Assembly (NCBI RefSeq): GCF_025917685.1
Contig: NZ_CP089518.1
Location: 1,427,001 to 1,491,000 of the forward strand
DNA: 64,000 bases
Origin: Bacillus cereus
GTDB lineage: Bacteria > Bacillota > Bacilli > Bacillales > Bacillaceae_G
Reading direction: 5' to 3'
Each line of letters begins with the position of its first letter. Within the stretch, counting starts at the first letter, position 1. Positions 37,967-47,975 of this stretch are shown here, one piece after another. The notes below the pieces were generated by a model that saw only the letters and a list, made by a program, of their open reading frames with translations, had not been told where the DNA came from and searched no databases. The position numbers were made by a program, and so were the translations under genes.

Positions 37967-38101
37967 TTAGTGCTGATTTTGCTTTCGAGCTTGCTCTGGT
38001 GTATCAAGACTAGTTGCACCAGGATATTGAAGTGATTGGTCGCGATCAGATTCAACGCGGCGTGATTCTCTTAGCTTTCGTTCTTGGCGATCTTTACCCA
38101 T
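37967..38101 (-). CDS. ypzI: YpzI family small basic protein
   Basis: 44 residues, very hydrophilic and rich in Arg/Lys/Glu/Gln (MGKDRQERKLRESRR), without membrane segment. AAGGAGGTGGAA is a near-perfect ribosome site for ATG 38101. Length, composition and neighbourhood (between ypfD/fni and yphA) fit B. subtilis YpzI, likely a sporulation-time protein of unknown role. Confidence 0.75.
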   Translation of the reverse strand: MGKDRQERKLRESRRVESDRDQSLQYPGATSLDTPEQARKQNQH

Positions 38102-38219
38102 TGTGAGTTCCACCTCCTTATTAAAAGTTTTGCTGTTATGAGAAAAACTATGCACAAAGAAAAGGTAGGATTAACTTTCATAAAAAGTTCCCATAATGGA
38201 AAACATAGGAGGTGAAATG

Positions 38220-38831
38220 ATGGATGGGAGTACTTTTTATTTTGTGGCTTGGATAGGATGGATTGTCGTGACCTTTTTTATGAAAAAAGAACCTATTCGT
38301 TGGAAGATAAGTGCTTGTATATTAATTTTTATTATTTGTTCTCCGTTAAATGTGACGATTGCTTCTTTTACTGTATCGGTAAATGCCCTTTTGCTTTGTA
38401 TTATTTCTTTTGTAGGCATCACGCTATACTCTATTTGGAAAAAATTATACACCCTACTTTCGGCGCTTATTATTGCAATGTTATATACAAGTTTTCATTT
38501 GTTAGAAGTATATGATCCGATTTGGATTGTGGTTGATAGGTTGTTGCTACTAAGTGGCGCACTTGTGTATGCATCAATTTTATTGTACGGGGATCGCATA
38601 TTAAGATTGTGCACCTTGTATATAGGGATGTTACAAGGAGAATTGTTGGTGACGCTTATTTTTCATAAATTACATTTTCCTTATGAATATGGCAGTTTAG
38701 CCTTTTTTGATGTTGTTGCTGTTTCTACTTTATTTATGGCGATTTTACTATGGATTACAAAAGTATCAGTATATATGGAACGATTTAAGAGGAAAACGCG
38801 TAAAAGAAGGGCGAGGGTAATACATGACTGA
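38220..38831 (+). CDS. yphA: YphA family membrane protein
   Basis: 203 residues with about six or seven membrane helices and a basic C-terminus (RFKRKTRKRRARVIHD). AGGAGGTG precedes two ATGs at 38217 and 38220; spacing favours the second. It overlaps the next gene by 8 bp and so forms the head of a three-gene operon with the YIEGIA pair, a set associated with spore envelope assembly in B. subtilis. Confidence 0.85.
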   Translation: MDGSTFYFVAWIGWIVVTFFMKKEPIRWKISACILIFIICSPLNVTIASFTVSVNALLLCIISFVGITLYSIWKKLYTLLSALIIAMLYTSFHLLEVYDPIWIVVDRLLLLSGALVYASILLYGDRILRLCTLYIGMLQGELLVTLIFHKLHFPYEYGSLAFFDVVAVSTLFMAILLWITKVSVYMERFKRKTRKRRARVIHD

Positions 38832-39717
38832 ATATACACCAGCCATTTTATGTGGCGTAATTGCCGGGACGGTAACTAGGGTGTTAATGCTTCGTACCGA
38901 TACGAGGCAATATCCGACGAGGCTTCACGGGAAAATTATTCATATTGCGATGGGATTAATTGCGGCTGCCTTAGGGGCAATTGCGATTCCGTCTATTTTG
39001 AAAAAAGATTTTTCTGCAATTACATTTCTTACGTTAGCAGCGACGCAATTTCGTGATGTGCGTAATATGGAAAGAAATACGCTTCAACAATTAGATGGAT
39101 ATGAGCTCGTACCACGTGGTAATACATACATTGAAGGGATTGCATTAGTTTTTGAAAGTCGTAACTATTTGGCAATGTTAACGTCGTTTGTAACAACGTT
39201 TGCGTATATAGGATTCCATTCGTGGATTGCCGGGGTAATTACTGGTATGATAAGTTTTTTAATTGCGAGAAAATTAATGTCAGGTAAAAGGCTTCATGAT
39301 CTTGTAGAAATTGAGCACGTTCCACTTCGTTTTGAAGGAGCGGGACTTTATATTGATAATATTTACATTATGAATATTGGATTGCCAGCAAGGCAAGAAG
39401 AAATTATGAAATATGGGATGGGATTTATTTTAAAACCGAAATCGATAGATGCGATGGTTACAATCTCGAACTTAGGACAACGTCAAGCGATTTTACATGA
39501 TGTTTCTGTTGCTTTAGGAATATATAGAGATTCTGGAACGCCGGCACTTGTACCGTTAGCGAAGCGTGATTTAGAGGATGGGAGAGTTGGGATTTTTGTT
39601 CTGCCGCAAGATCAGGATGCAGAAAAAGCGATAGGGGTAATTGGAAATGTACCAACATTAGAGAGTGCCGTTCATATGTCATCAGAAGCTCCGAAAGGAA
39701 GGGGAGATAAGAGATGA
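38824..39717 (+). CDS. YIEGIA domain protein (YphB)
   Basis: 297 residues. An N-terminal membrane half with about four helices carries the name motif YIEGIA (residues 101-106); the C-terminal half (about 165-297) is a soluble domain. B. subtilis YphB is the counterpart and, as I recall, belongs to the sea (spore envelope assembly) operon. It overlaps yphA upstream and the small capping-subunit gene downstream by 4 bp, so the three proteins are made together. Confidence 0.88.
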   Translation: MTEYTPAILCGVIAGTVTRVLMLRTDTRQYPTRLHGKIIHIAMGLIAAALGAIAIPSILKKDFSAITFLTLAATQFRDVRNMERNTLQQLDGYELVPRGNTYIEGIALVFESRNYLAMLTSFVTTFAYIGFHSWIAGVITGMISFLIARKLMSGKRLHDLVEIEHVPLRFEGAGLYIDNIYIMNIGLPARQEEIMKYGMGFILKPKSIDAMVTISNLGQRQAILHDVSVALGIYRDSGTPALVPLAKRDLEDGRVGIFVLPQDQDAEKAIGVIGNVPTLESAVHMSSEAPKGRGDKR

Positions 39718-39899
39718 TGTTAGAAAGTGTTATTCTCGCGGTTATTACAACAAAACCGGAGAAATTTGCAGGTGGTGCTCCTTTGTTTACTTGTGAATCG
39801 ACAGAGGAATTGGAATTTGTTGCAAATAATTTAGAGGCGATTTTAGATGGTATTGCGCATCGCTTACAAGAGAATGTATATATTATTGTGAAACATTAG
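39714..39899 (+). CDS. Capping complex subunit for YIEGIA
   Basis: 61 residues, soluble, compact alpha/beta (ESVILAVITTKPEKFAGG, then an acidic helix, ending NVYIIVKH). Such short proteins always sit directly behind the YIEGIA gene and are proposed to cap its cytoplasmic complex. GGAAGGGGAG precedes ATGATG at 39714. It is the probable partner of the preceding membrane protein. Confidence 0.82.
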   Translation: MMLESVILAVITTKPEKFAGGAPLFTCESTEELEFVANNLEAILDGIAHRLQENVYIIVKH

Positions 39900-39985
39900 C
39901 AACGTGTGGTATAATATGAGGTGTTTTGATACGTTGAGAATTATTCTGGAATGCAAATCCCTTCTTGCACAAAGAAGGGTTTTTT
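39886..39985 (+). promoter_or_regulatory. Promoter followed by terminator hairpin upstream of der
   Basis: TTGTGA (39886-39891), an 18-bp spacer and TATAAT (39910-39915) form a promoter in the end of the capping-subunit gene. A hairpin CCCTTCTT/AAGAAGGG (39959-39966, 39972-39979) with six Ts follows about 45 bp later, before der at 40024. Either it ends the upstream operon, or der transcription must pass it as an attenuator. Confidence 0.6.
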
Positions 39986-40023
39986 ACATAATAAACAGAA
40001 GCAAGTTGAAAGGATGAAAGTAT

Positions 40024-41334
40024 ATGCCGAAACCAGTAATAGCGATAGTAGGCCGCCCGAACGTAGGGAAATCTACTATTTTCAATAGAATTGTTGGAGA
40101 AAGAGTTTCAATCGTAGAAGATATACCAGGTATAACGCGAGACCGTATTTATAGTGCGGGAGAATGGTTAAATCATGAATTTAACATTATAGATACAGGT
40201 GGAATTGATATTGGAGACGAGCCGTTCTTGACACAAATTCGTCAACAGGCGGAAGTAGCGATTGATGAAGCAGATGTTATCATTTTTATGACGAATGGTC
40301 GCGATGGTGTAACTGCAGCGGATGAAGAAGTTGCTAAAATTTTATATCGTTCTAAAAAACCAATTGTACTTGCGGTAAATAAGGTTGATAATCCAGAAAT
40401 GCGTAGTGATATTTATGATTTTTATGCGTTAGGATTTGGCGAGCCATTCCCGATTTCAGGTACACACGGTTTAGGACTTGGTGATTTGTTAGATGAAGCT
40501 GCAAATCATTTTCCAAAGATTGAAGAAGAAGCGTATGACGATGAAACAATCCGTTTCTCTTTAATTGGACGTCCAAACGTTGGGAAATCATCACTTGTAA
40601 ATGCGCTTCTTGGTCAAGAACGTGTAATTGTAAGTAATATAGCAGGAACGACGCGTGATGCTGTTGATACACCATATAGCAAAGATGATCAAGATTATGT
40701 AATCATCGATACAGCTGGTATGCGTAAAAAAGGAAAAGTATACGAAAGTACAGAAAAGTATAGTGTACTTCGTGCACTTAGAGCGATTGAACGTTCTGAC
40801 GTTGTTTTAGTTGTTTTAGACGGAGAAGAAGGAATTATTGAGCAAGATAAAAAAATCGCTGGATATGCTCATGATTCAGGACGAGCTGTTATTATCGTTG
40901 TAAACAAATGGGATGCAGTGAAAAAAGATGAAAAAACAATGAAAGCATTTGAAGAAAACATCCGTGCTCATTTCCAATTCTTGGATTATGCACCGATTGT
41001 ATTCTTATCTGCGAAAACGAAAAAACGTACACAAACGTTATTACCGGTTATCAATGAGGTAAATGAAAGCCATAGCATCCGTGTACAAACGAACGTATTA
41101 AACGATGTAATTATGGATGCGGTAGCGATGAATCCAACGCCGACTCATAATGGTAGCCGTCTGAAAATCTTCTATGCGACACAGGTTGCGGTAAAACCAC
41201 CGACATTTGTTGTGTTTGTAAATGATACAGAATTAATGCACTTTTCATATGAGCGCTTCTTAAAGAATCGTTTACGTGAAGCGTTCGGTTTTGTAGGAAC
41301 GCCGATTCACATTATCGCTCGAGCAAGAGACTAA
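40024..41334 (+). CDS. der: Ribosome biogenesis GTPase Der (EngA)
   Basis: 436 residues with two tandem GTPase domains, each with GRPNVGKS (about 10-17 and 182-189), DTGG or DTAG switch motifs and NKVD/NKWD, then a KH-like C-terminal domain (about 350-436). Essential for assembly of the 50S subunit. The order der-gpsA-spoVIF-yphE-yphF-spoIVA is as in B. subtilis. GAAAGGATG precedes the ATG. Confidence 0.97.
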   Translation: MPKPVIAIVGRPNVGKSTIFNRIVGERVSIVEDIPGITRDRIYSAGEWLNHEFNIIDTGGIDIGDEPFLTQIRQQAEVAIDEADVIIFMTNGRDGVTAADEEVAKILYRSKKPIVLAVNKVDNPEMRSDIYDFYALGFGEPFPISGTHGLGLGDLLDEAANHFPKIEEEAYDDETIRFSLIGRPNVGKSSLVNALLGQERVIVSNIAGTTRDAVDTPYSKDDQDYVIIDTAGMRKKGKVYESTEKYSVLRALRAIERSDVVLVVLDGEEGIIEQDKKIAGYAHDSGRAVIIVVNKWDAVKKDEKTMKAFEENIRAHFQFLDYAPIVFLSAKTKKRTQTLLPVINEVNESHSIRVQTNVLNDVIMDAVAMNPTPTHNGSRLKIFYATQVAVKPPTFVVFVNDTELMHFSYERFLKNRLREAFGFVGTPIHIIARARD

Positions 41335-41352
41335 TGGAGAGGATGTGATTTT

Positions 41353-42375
41353 ATGACAAAAATCACAGTAATAGGAGCAGGTAGCTGGGGAACAGCGTTA
41401 GCGATGGTATTAGCTGACAATGGGCATGATGTACGTATTTGGGGAAACCGTCCTGAACTCATGAATGAAATTAATACGAAACATGAGAACAGTAAATATC
41501 TTCCAGGGATTGCATTGCCAAGCACAATCGTAGCCTACTCTTCTTTAGAAGAAGCGTTAGTAGATGTAAATACAGTACTACTAGTAGTACCGACGAAAGC
41601 GTACCGAGATGTATTACAAGAAATGAAAGAAATTGTTACAGAACCGATTACTTGGATTCATGCGAGTAAAGGAATCGAACCAGGTACGTCAAAACGTATT
41701 TCGGAAGTGATTGAGGAAGAAATTCCAGAGAACTTGATCAAAGATGTTGTTGTACTGTCTGGACCGAGTCATGCTGAAGAAGTCGGTTTACGTCAAGCGA
41801 CAACTGTTACATCTGCAGCAAAGCGTATGGAAGCGGCTGAAGAAGTGCAGGATCTGTTTATGAATAGCTATTTCCGTGTATACACAAATCCGGATATCGT
41901 TGGAGTTGAGCTTGGTGGTGCGTTAAAGAATATTATCGCATTAGCTGCTGGGATAACAGATGGTCTTGGATTAGGTGATAATGCAAAAGCGGCATTAATG
42001 ACACGTGGTTTAACAGAGATTGCTCGTTTAGGAAGAAAAATGGGCGGAAATCCGCTAACATTTGCTGGTCTAACTGGTATGGGAGACTTAATTGTAACTT
42101 GTACAAGTGTGCATAGCCGAAATTGGCGCGCTGGAAATATGCTTGGAAAAGGGCACTCTTTAGAAGAAGTGCTAGAAAGTATGGGTATGGTTGTAGAAGG
42201 TGTGCGAACAACGAAAGCTGCTCATGAATTGGCAGAGAAAATGGAAGTTGAAATGCCAATTACAGCTGCTTTATATGACGTGCTGTTCAATGGGAATAAT
42301 GTGAAAGATGCAGTAGGCTCATTGATGGGACGTGTTCGAAAACATGAAGTTGAAGCGATACCTGATTTGTTATAA
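41353..42375 (+). CDS. gpsA: Glycerol-3-phosphate dehydrogenase [NAD(P)+] GpsA
   Basis: 340 residues: N-terminal Rossmann motif GAGSWGTAL (8-16), [19 protein letters not shown] with catalytic lysine, and the C-terminal substrate domain ([24 protein letters not shown]). It makes sn-glycerol-3-phosphate from dihydroxyacetone phosphate for phospholipids. GAGAGGATG precedes the ATG. It follows der closely and is closed by a strong terminator. Confidence 0.97.
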   Translation: MTKITVIGAGSWGTALAMVLADNGHDVRIWGNRPELMNEINTKHENSKYLPGIALPSTIVAYSSLEEALVDVNTVLLVVPTKAYRDVLQEMKEIVTEPITWIHASKGIEPGTSKRISEVIEEEIPENLIKDVVVLSGPSHAEEVGLRQATTVTSAAKRMEAAEEVQDLFMNSYFRVYTNPDIVGVELGGALKNIIALAAGITDGLGLGDNAKAALMTRGLTEIARLGRKMGGNPLTFAGLTGMGDLIVTCTSVHSRNWRAGNMLGKGHSLEEVLESMGMVVEGVRTTKAAHELAEKMEVEMPITAALYDVLFNGNNVKDAVGSLMGRVRKHEVEAIPDLL

Positions 42376-42381
42376 AGAAAG

Positions 42382-42422
42382 CGGTAGAAGTACATTTCGT
42401 ACTTCTACCGTCTTTTATTTTT
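42382..42422 (+). terminator. gpsA terminator
   Basis: Perfect 12-bp arms CGGTAGAAGTAC and GTACTTCTACCG, 5-base loop, T-rich tail. Confidence 0.92.
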
Positions 42423-42492
42423 TTATGGGTCTTTTCACCAATTTTTTATTCCTGCATAGGATGAAGAGTAACTTGAGGAGAGGGTGAAAAGA

Positions 42493-42744
42493 ATGGATAA
42501 CAACATTTTTAATAACATTGAAAAAGAAGCGAAAGTGAATAAAGAAGATATTTTTAAATTAGCATCGTCTGTTCAAAATGCGAACTTACGTGATGAGACA
42601 GTGCTTCGCCAATTGATTCATCAAGTTGCTCTAATGGCAGGACGTGAAGTGCCGAAAGAGCAAGAGGATCAAATTGTAAAAGCAATCATTAACAATAATA
42701 TGCCTGCTGATTTTGGTTCGTTAAGTAAAATGTTTAAAAAGTAA
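42493..42744 (+). CDS. spoVIF: Stage VI sporulation protein F (SpoVIF)
   Basis: 83 residues, helical and soluble (MDNNIFNNIEKEAKVNKEDI at the start). The family is needed for proper spore-coat assembly in B. subtilis (also called YjcC). ATG 42493 follows GAGGAGAGGG; the GTG 42484 read-through would place the ribosome site inside the gene. In B. subtilis spoVIF lies elsewhere, so its place between gpsA and yphE is a B. cereus-group trait. Confidence 0.85.
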   Translation: MDNNIFNNIEKEAKVNKEDIFKLASSVQNANLRDETVLRQLIHQVALMAGREVPKEQEDQIVKAIINNNMPADFGSLSKMFKK

Positions 42745-42826
42745 AATATGAGAAACAAAGAGTTTAGCGAATGCATATGATAGTCATGAAAGAATGGGAA
42801 TAGAGCTGTTAAGGGCATATTTGGTC

Positions 42827-42864
42827 AACCGAAGCGCAAAATAATGCGCTTCGGTTTTATTTTT
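42827..42864 (+). terminator. spoVIF terminator
   Basis: Perfect 12-bp arms AACCGAAGCGCA and TGCGCTTCGGTT, 6-base loop, T-rich tail. Confidence 0.92.
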
Positions 42865-42971
42865 GTACATAAATTTTGTTAATTTGCAGTAAAATGGTGA
42901 ATTATATTTGTTTAAAGATTTTAATTTGTTAAAATAGTATAAAAATAGATTGAAAGTAAAGGGGTGTATAT

Positions 42972-43175
42972 ATGTCGGAAGGGCTTATAAAAATGTGGTT
43001 TTCCTTAGGGGCAATGGGATTTATGTTTGTTGCAGTAGCTTTTATTTTATTAAGTAGACATAAAATGAAGAATAAATTTCTGAAAGGGATTACAGCGTTA
43101 GTAGCTTACACCCTCATGATTGTGTCGGGGATTGTTATTTTTCTTGTTGTATTTAGTGGGCCTGTGGAACAATAA
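42972..43175 (+). CDS. yphE: DUF2768 family membrane protein YphE
   Basis: 67 residues with two membrane helices (about 7-28 and 39-61) separated by a short basic loop (SRHKMKNKF). Size and position before yphF and spoIVA match B. subtilis YphE. GGGGTG precedes the ATG. Function unknown; likely linked to sporulation by context. Confidence 0.83.
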   Translation: MSEGLIKMWFSLGAMGFMFVAVAFILLSRHKMKNKFLKGITALVAYTLMIVSGIVIFLVVFSGPVEQ

Positions 43176-43223
43176 AGGACGTTATAGGGAATAATCTATA
43201 CTCGCATGAAAAGGTGATTGTCA

Positions 43224-43937
43224 GTGAAAAAAATCCATATTATTTTAATATTTTGTTGCATGAGCATTTTAACAGGGTGTATGTATCCGAAAGAAAATAT
43301 GAAACAAAATGCGATTCCTTATGAAGATCAGTTACAAGTTGTTCAAAAAGCTATTACTACATATAAGGAACAAACGAATGGTTTATTGCCAATTAAGACG
43401 CGTGATATGAGTACGCCGATTTATCAAAAATATCCAATTGATTTTCAAAAAATTGCTCCGAGATACATGCAAGAGGCACCAGGGAATGCGTATGAAAGCG
43501 GGGGAGTTTATCAATATGTATTAATAGATGTTGAAACAAATCCGACAGTAAAGTTAATTGATGTTAGGATGGCGGAACAAATTCAAGAAGTGGCATTAAA
43601 GTTAAGGATGTATCGTGATGAACATCAATATCCACCGTTTAAAAAAGTAATTGCAGATGGTGTCTATGAATTAGATTTTAAAAAACTAGGATATAAGGAT
43701 GTACCGCAAATAAAAAGCCCATATTCTGGAAAAGGGCTCCCTCTTGTAATCAATGAAAAAGGTGAAGTGTTTGTTGATTATAGAATCGACTTATATGAAG
43801 CGTTGAAAAAAAATGAAGGACAATTTAAGGAAGGAGAAGATATTCGGAATATATTATCGAAAGATTCCCCATTTGTACCTGCATATTCTTTACCGTATAC
43901 AGTGAAAGACGGAGAACCAATTTTTTTAAAATCATAA
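43224..43937 (+). CDS. yphF: Lipoprotein YphF (DUF3939-like)
   Basis: 237 residues with a lipoprotein signal peptide: lipobox LTGC places the lipidated Cys at residue 19. The mature domain is hydrophilic and has no catalytic motif. GTG 43224 follows AAGGTGATT. The neighbourhood (yphE, spoIVA) supports YphF. As a lipoprotein it is a possible substrate of the Lit enzyme encoded at 60943. Confidence 0.82.
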   Translation: MKKIHIILIFCCMSILTGCMYPKENMKQNAIPYEDQLQVVQKAITTYKEQTNGLLPIKTRDMSTPIYQKYPIDFQKIAPRYMQEAPGNAYESGGVYQYVLIDVETNPTVKLIDVRMAEQIQEVALKLRMYRDEHQYPPFKKVIADGVYELDFKKLGYKDVPQIKSPYSGKGLPLVINEKGEVFVDYRIDLYEALKKNEGQFKEGEDIRNILSKDSPFVPAYSLPYTVKDGEPIFLKS

Positions 43938-43943
43938 GTCATG

Positions 43944-43986
43944 AACCTTTCTTTTAGTGAATAAGTTCTAGAAGAAAGGTTTTTTA
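43944..43986 (+). terminator. yphF terminator
   Basis: AACCTTTCTT (43944-43953) pairs with AAGAAAGGTT (43972-43981), followed by Ts. Further along, TGGACAA and TTGTCC (about 44041-44066) form a second inverted repeat in the spoIVA upstream region. Confidence 0.8.
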
Positions 43987-44180
43987 TGTTATACAACTTG
44001 TGATGCAAACAAAAGGTATTTTTTAAATAGTCATATGAAATTGGACAAAATTATATGATATATTGTCCGAACTTCTAGAATACCATTATATTATATCAGA
44101 TATTATAGGCAACGTTAGAGAAGGTATTAGTTGACTATAAAAGCGGAATTATTCCCAAAAATATTGAGGGAGGGAATCAC

Positions 44181-45659
44181 TTGGAAAAGGTAGATATTTT
44201 TAAAGATATTGCGGAACGCACAGGCGGTGATATTTATTTTGGAGTTGTAGGAGCTGTTCGAACAGGGAAATCAACATTTATAAAAAAATTTATGGAACTT
44301 GTTGTTATTCCAAATATTGAAAATGAGTCAGACCGTCAAAGAGCGCAGGATGAATTGCCTCAAAGTGCTGCTGGTCGTACAATAATGACGACGGAACCGA
44401 AGTTTGTTCCAAACCAAGCGGTTTCTATTGAAGTAGATGAAGGTCTTGAAGTGAATATTCGATTAGTAGATTGTGTTGGGTATACGGTTCCAGGAGCAAA
44501 AGGCTATGAAGATGAGAATGGCCCACGCATGATTAATACTCCTTGGTATGAAGAGCCTATTCCATTCCATGAAGCTGCAGAAATCGGAACACGTAAAGTA
44601 ATTCAAGAGCATTCAACAATTGGTGTTGTTATTACAACAGATGGAACAATTGGTGAAATTCCAAGAAGAGATTATATAGAGGCAGAAGAACGCGTTGTAA
44701 ATGAGTTAAAAGAAGTAGGAAAGCCTTTCATTATGATTATCAATACTGTACAGCCATATCATCCAGATACAGAGCAGTTACGTCAAAGTTTATCAGAAGA
44801 ATATGATATTCCAGTAATTGCGATGAGTGTAGAGAGTTTAAGAGAAACAGATGTGTATAATGTACTTCGGGAAGCGTTATTTGAGTTCCCGGTCTTAGAA
44901 GTGAATGTAAACCTTCCAAGCTGGGTAATGGTGCTAAATGAAGGACATTGGTTACGCCAAAGTTATCAGGAAGCAGTTCAAGAGACTGTAAAGGATATAA
45001 AACGTCTTCGTGATGTGGACCGTGTCGTTTGGCAGTTTAGTCAATATGAATTTATTGATCGAGCAAGTCTAGCTGGCATCGATATGGGGCAAGGTGTGGC
45101 GGAGATTGATTTATATGCGCCAGATGAATTGTATGATCAAATTTTAAAAGAAGTAGTGGGAGTAGAAATTCGAGGGAAAGATCATTTATTGAAGCTTATG
45201 CTCGATTTATCTCATGCGAAAACAGAGTATGACCAAGTTGCGGATGCCCTGCGTATGGTAAAGCAAACCGGATATGGAGTAGCAGCGCCTGCATTAGCTG
45301 ATATGAGCTTAGATGAGCCGGAAATTATTCGTCACGGTTCAAGGTTCGGTGTTAAATTAAAAGCGGTTGCGCCGTCTATTCATATGATTAAAGTGGATGT
45401 AGAATCAACATTTGAACCGATTATCGGTACTGAAAAACAAAGTGAAGAACTAGTTCGTTATTTGATGCAAGATTTTGAAGATGATCCGCTATCAATTTGG
45501 AATTCTGATATATTTGGGCGCTCTCTTAGCTCGATTGTTAGAGAGGGAATTCAAGCGAAATTATCTCTAATGCCAGAAAATGCGCGTTATAAATTGAAAG
45601 AAACGCTAGAAAGAATTATTAATGAAGGGTCTGGCGGATTGATTGCGATTATATTATAA
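44181..45659 (+). CDS. spoIVA: Spore coat morphogenetic ATPase SpoIVA
   Basis: 492 residues with Walker A GAVRTGKST (24-32), a TRAFAC-like N-terminal ATPase domain, and the conserved C-terminus GGLIAIIL. SpoIVA polymerises with ATP around the forespore and forms the basement layer of the coat. TTG 44181 is the start, with GAGGGAGGG upstream, and gives the MEKVDIFKDIAERTGGD N-terminus of the family. Expected control is sigma-E; I could not fix an unambiguous -35/-10 in 43990-44180. Confidence 0.97.
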   Translation: MEKVDIFKDIAERTGGDIYFGVVGAVRTGKSTFIKKFMELVVIPNIENESDRQRAQDELPQSAAGRTIMTTEPKFVPNQAVSIEVDEGLEVNIRLVDCVGYTVPGAKGYEDENGPRMINTPWYEEPIPFHEAAEIGTRKVIQEHSTIGVVITTDGTIGEIPRRDYIEAEERVVNELKEVGKPFIMIINTVQPYHPDTEQLRQSLSEEYDIPVIAMSVESLRETDVYNVLREALFEFPVLEVNVNLPSWVMVLNEGHWLRQSYQEAVQETVKDIKRLRDVDRVVWQFSQYEFIDRASLAGIDMGQGVAEIDLYAPDELYDQILKEVVGVEIRGKDHLLKLMLDLSHAKTEYDQVADALRMVKQTGYGVAAPALADMSLDEPEIIRHGSRFGVKLKAVAPSIHMIKVDVESTFEPIIGTEKQSEELVRYLMQDFEDDPLSIWNSDIFGRSLSSIVREGIQAKLSLMPENARYKLKETLERIINEGSGGLIAIIL

Positions 45660-45662
45660 GAA

Positions 45663-45698
45663 AAAATCCCTCTAATTGTAGAGGGATTTTTTTTTGTT
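45663..45698 (+). terminator. spoIVA terminator
   Basis: Perfect 11-bp arms (45663-45673 and 45680-45690), loop AATTGT, T run. Confidence 0.92.
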
Positions 45699-45958
45699 TT
45701 GGAGTATGTAATAGTAAAATAAACAGTCATTATCTAATACTTTGTTGTAAATTGTCAAGTTTCATCAGATTTTCACATTTTAAGAGTAACAATTTCCTTA
45801 AAAATATTGAATTATAAAGGAGAATCGTATAATATAGGCGTTGATAATGATTTATCTACATCTTTGTAGTATAGAATTTGTAAAAATTGCCTACAAATGA
45901 AAGTAAGACTCATTTTATGATCATTATACAGTCTTATCTTTGGGAGGAGGTGAATGGC
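45699..45958 (+). promoter_or_regulatory. hbs upstream region
   Basis: A 260-bp gap with no gene. TATAAT near 45829-45834 is the best -10 candidate; its -35 is poor. A long leader then runs to a very strong ribosome site (GGGAGGAGGTG), as expected for an abundant protein. Confidence 0.45.
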
Positions 45959-46231
45959 ATGAACAAGACAGATTTAATCAATGCTGTTGCAGAAGCAAGT
46001 TCCCTTTCTAAAAAGGACGCAACAAAAGCAGTGGACGCTGTTTTTGATTCTATCTTAGAAGCTTTAAAACAAGGTGATAAAGTACAACTTATCGGATTCG
46101 GTAACTTCGAAGTTCGTGAGCGTGCGGCTCGTAAAGGTCGTAACCCACAAACAGGTGAGGAGATTGAAATCGCTGCAAGTAAAGTACCTGCATTCAAACC
46201 TGGTAAAGCGTTAAAAGATGCGGTTAAATAA
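45959..46231 (+). CDS. hbs: DNA-binding protein HU
   Basis: 90 residues with the HU fold: helical N-terminus ([20 protein letters not shown]), [21 protein letters not shown] beta-arm region and terminal [11 protein letters not shown]. The arm proline in RNPQTG is present. HU bends and compacts DNA and is a main nucleoid protein. It precedes folE as in B. subtilis hbs-mtrA. Confidence 0.97.
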   Translation: MNKTDLINAVAEASSLSKKDATKAVDAVFDSILEALKQGDKVQLIGFGNFEVRERAARKGRNPQTGEEIEIAASKVPAFKPGKALKDAVK

Positions 46232-46352
46232 TCCTTACATATTAACAGGGAAGAAGAGTTTCCTTTTTGGAAACTCTTCTTTTTGCTTTTAAAAACATAA
46301 ATATGCTAGAATGTGTTCGTATCACTTTTAGGTTTTTCGGGAGGGCTAGCGG

Positions 46353-46922
46353 ATGGCAAAAGTTAATTTAGAACAAATTGAACACGCAGTACGTCTTATT
46401 TTAGAGGCAATCGGAGACGACCCAAATCGCGAGGGAGTACTTGATACACCGAAACGTGTTGCGAAAATGTACGCAGAAGTATTCTCGGGGATGCATGAGG
46501 ATCCAAAAGAGCATTTACACAAAGTATTCGGAGAAGATCACGAAGAGCTTGTACTAGTAAAAGATATACCATTCTATTCGATGTGTGAGCATCATCTTGT
46601 TCCTTTTTATGGAGTTGCTCACGTTGCATATATTCCGCAAGGTGGAAAAGTAACGGGACTAAGTAAATTAGCTCGTACTGTAGACACAATTGCGCGTCGT
46701 CCGCAACTACAAGAACGTATTACATCAACAGTAGCTAACTCTATTATGGAAGTACTAGAGCCGCATGGTGTAATGGTAGTAGTAGAAGCAGAGCATATGT
46801 GTATGACGATGCGTGGTGTGAAAAAGCCTGGTGCAAAAACAGTAACGACTGCAGTGCGCGGCGTGTTAGAAAATGATGCAGCAGCACGTAGTGAAATTTT
46901 ATCGTTTATTAAGACGAAGTAA
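46353..46922 (+). CDS. folE: GTP cyclohydrolase I (FolE/MtrA)
   Basis: 189 residues with zinc ligands C78 and H81 in [12 protein letters not shown] and a third cysteine in [10 protein letters not shown], plus GLSKLARTV. It turns GTP into 7,8-dihydroneopterin triphosphate at the start of folate synthesis. In B. subtilis this gene (mtrA) is followed by mtrB (TRAP); here no mtrB-like ORF lies in the 271 bp before hepS. Confidence 0.96.
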   Translation: MAKVNLEQIEHAVRLILEAIGDDPNREGVLDTPKRVAKMYAEVFSGMHEDPKEHLHKVFGEDHEELVLVKDIPFYSMCEHHLVPFYGVAHVAYIPQGGKVTGLSKLARTVDTIARRPQLQERITSTVANSIMEVLEPHGVMVVVEAEHMCMTMRGVKKPGAKTVTTAVRGVLENDAAARSEILSFIKTK

Positions 46923-46923
46923 A

Positions 46924-46960
46924 GAAAAGCGGGAAACTGCTTTTCTTTTTTTTTTTTGCA
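46924..46960 (+). terminator. folE terminator
   Basis: AGAAAAGC and GCTTTTCT with an 8-base loop, then a long T run. Confidence 0.85.
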
Positions 46961-47193
46961 AATAAATGATATAGTTTTAGTATTAAAGAGCAAGAATATA
47001 AAAGTTGAAAATTATTTCTGCCTTTTGTGGAAATGAATGTTTGTAGTTGTTAGTGATGAAGATGATTCGTATGAATGAAAGTTGAGGATGCATTCGGTGA
47101 CAGTTTGGCAGGAGTAGCCAAGTTTTGATTATAGAAAATAGAATGTATGTGTTATAATAAATTTTATGAATTAGAAAACAAGGGTGATTTTTT

Positions 47194-47946
47194 GTGTGTG
47201 ACATCTACGGAGGGTATGCGGGTATTAAAGAGAAATTGATGGAGAAATTACGCCATCCTTATTTTATAAACTATATTGAAGAACCATTTATTGATGAAGA
47301 AAAAATAGCGCTGTTATACGGTGCATTAAAGGATGCAAATATACATAAAGAACAAATTGATCATTATGTAGTAACGATTATGCTTGTACAAATTGCTCTT
47401 GATACACATGAAAAAGTATCAAATAAAGCAAACGAAGAGACGAGTGGATTCCATAAGCGTCGTCAATTGACAGTGCTTGCAGGCGATTATTATAGTGGTC
47501 TATACTATTATTTATTGTCAATGAATTGTGATATTATCTTAATTCGCGCACTTGCTGAAGGAATTAAGGAGATTAATGAGCATAAAATTATGCTATATCA
47601 AAAAGCCCATGTGACGATTCAAGACATAATGGAAAGTGTAGTAATAATTGAATCTGCGCTGTTGCAAAAAACATGTGATCATTTTCATTTATCCAATTGG
47701 AAAACATATATAACTTATGTATTAGGAAAAAATCGTCTTCAAAAAGAGTGTCAATTGTATGCTGATAAACAAAATTCACCTGTTTTTCAAGCGGTTCAAA
47801 AAATCTCATTGGATGATGATAAAAATCTGGAAACAGTTATTAATGAATGGCTTATGGAAATGAAAAAGCAGGAAGAAAAATTTTTAGAGAATCATACAGA
47901 AGTTAATGAAATAATTTCTATGTTAAGAGATAAATCAAGGACATAA
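47194..47946 (+). CDS. hepS: Heptaprenyl diphosphate synthase component I (HepS)
   Basis: 250 residues, all-helical, without Asp-rich catalytic motifs, as expected for the small regulatory subunit. GTG 47194 gives the N-terminus MCDIYG, close to the MxDIYG of B. subtilis Hep[21 protein letters not shown] and IKEINEHKI are conserved. With HepT it makes the C35 chain of menaquinone-7. First gene of hepS-menG-hepT (the old gerCA-CB-CC). Confidence 0.93.
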   Translation: MCDIYGGYAGIKEKLMEKLRHPYFINYIEEPFIDEEKIALLYGALKDANIHKEQIDHYVVTIMLVQIALDTHEKVSNKANEETSGFHKRRQLTVLAGDYYSGLYYYLLSMNCDIILIRALAEGIKEINEHKIMLYQKAHVTIQDIMESVVIIESALLQKTCDHFHLSNWKTYITYVLGKNRLQKECQLYADKQNSPVFQAVQKISLDDDKNLETVINEWLMEMKKQEEKFLENHTEVNEIISMLRDKSRT

Positions 47947-47975
47947 GCAACTTTACATTGGAAGAAGGTACGAGC

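Noticed and set aside
45887..45958. Extended N-terminus of HU
   Set aside because: HU is about 90 residues, and GGGAGGAGGTG precedes the ATG at 45959; the extension would be unlike any HU.
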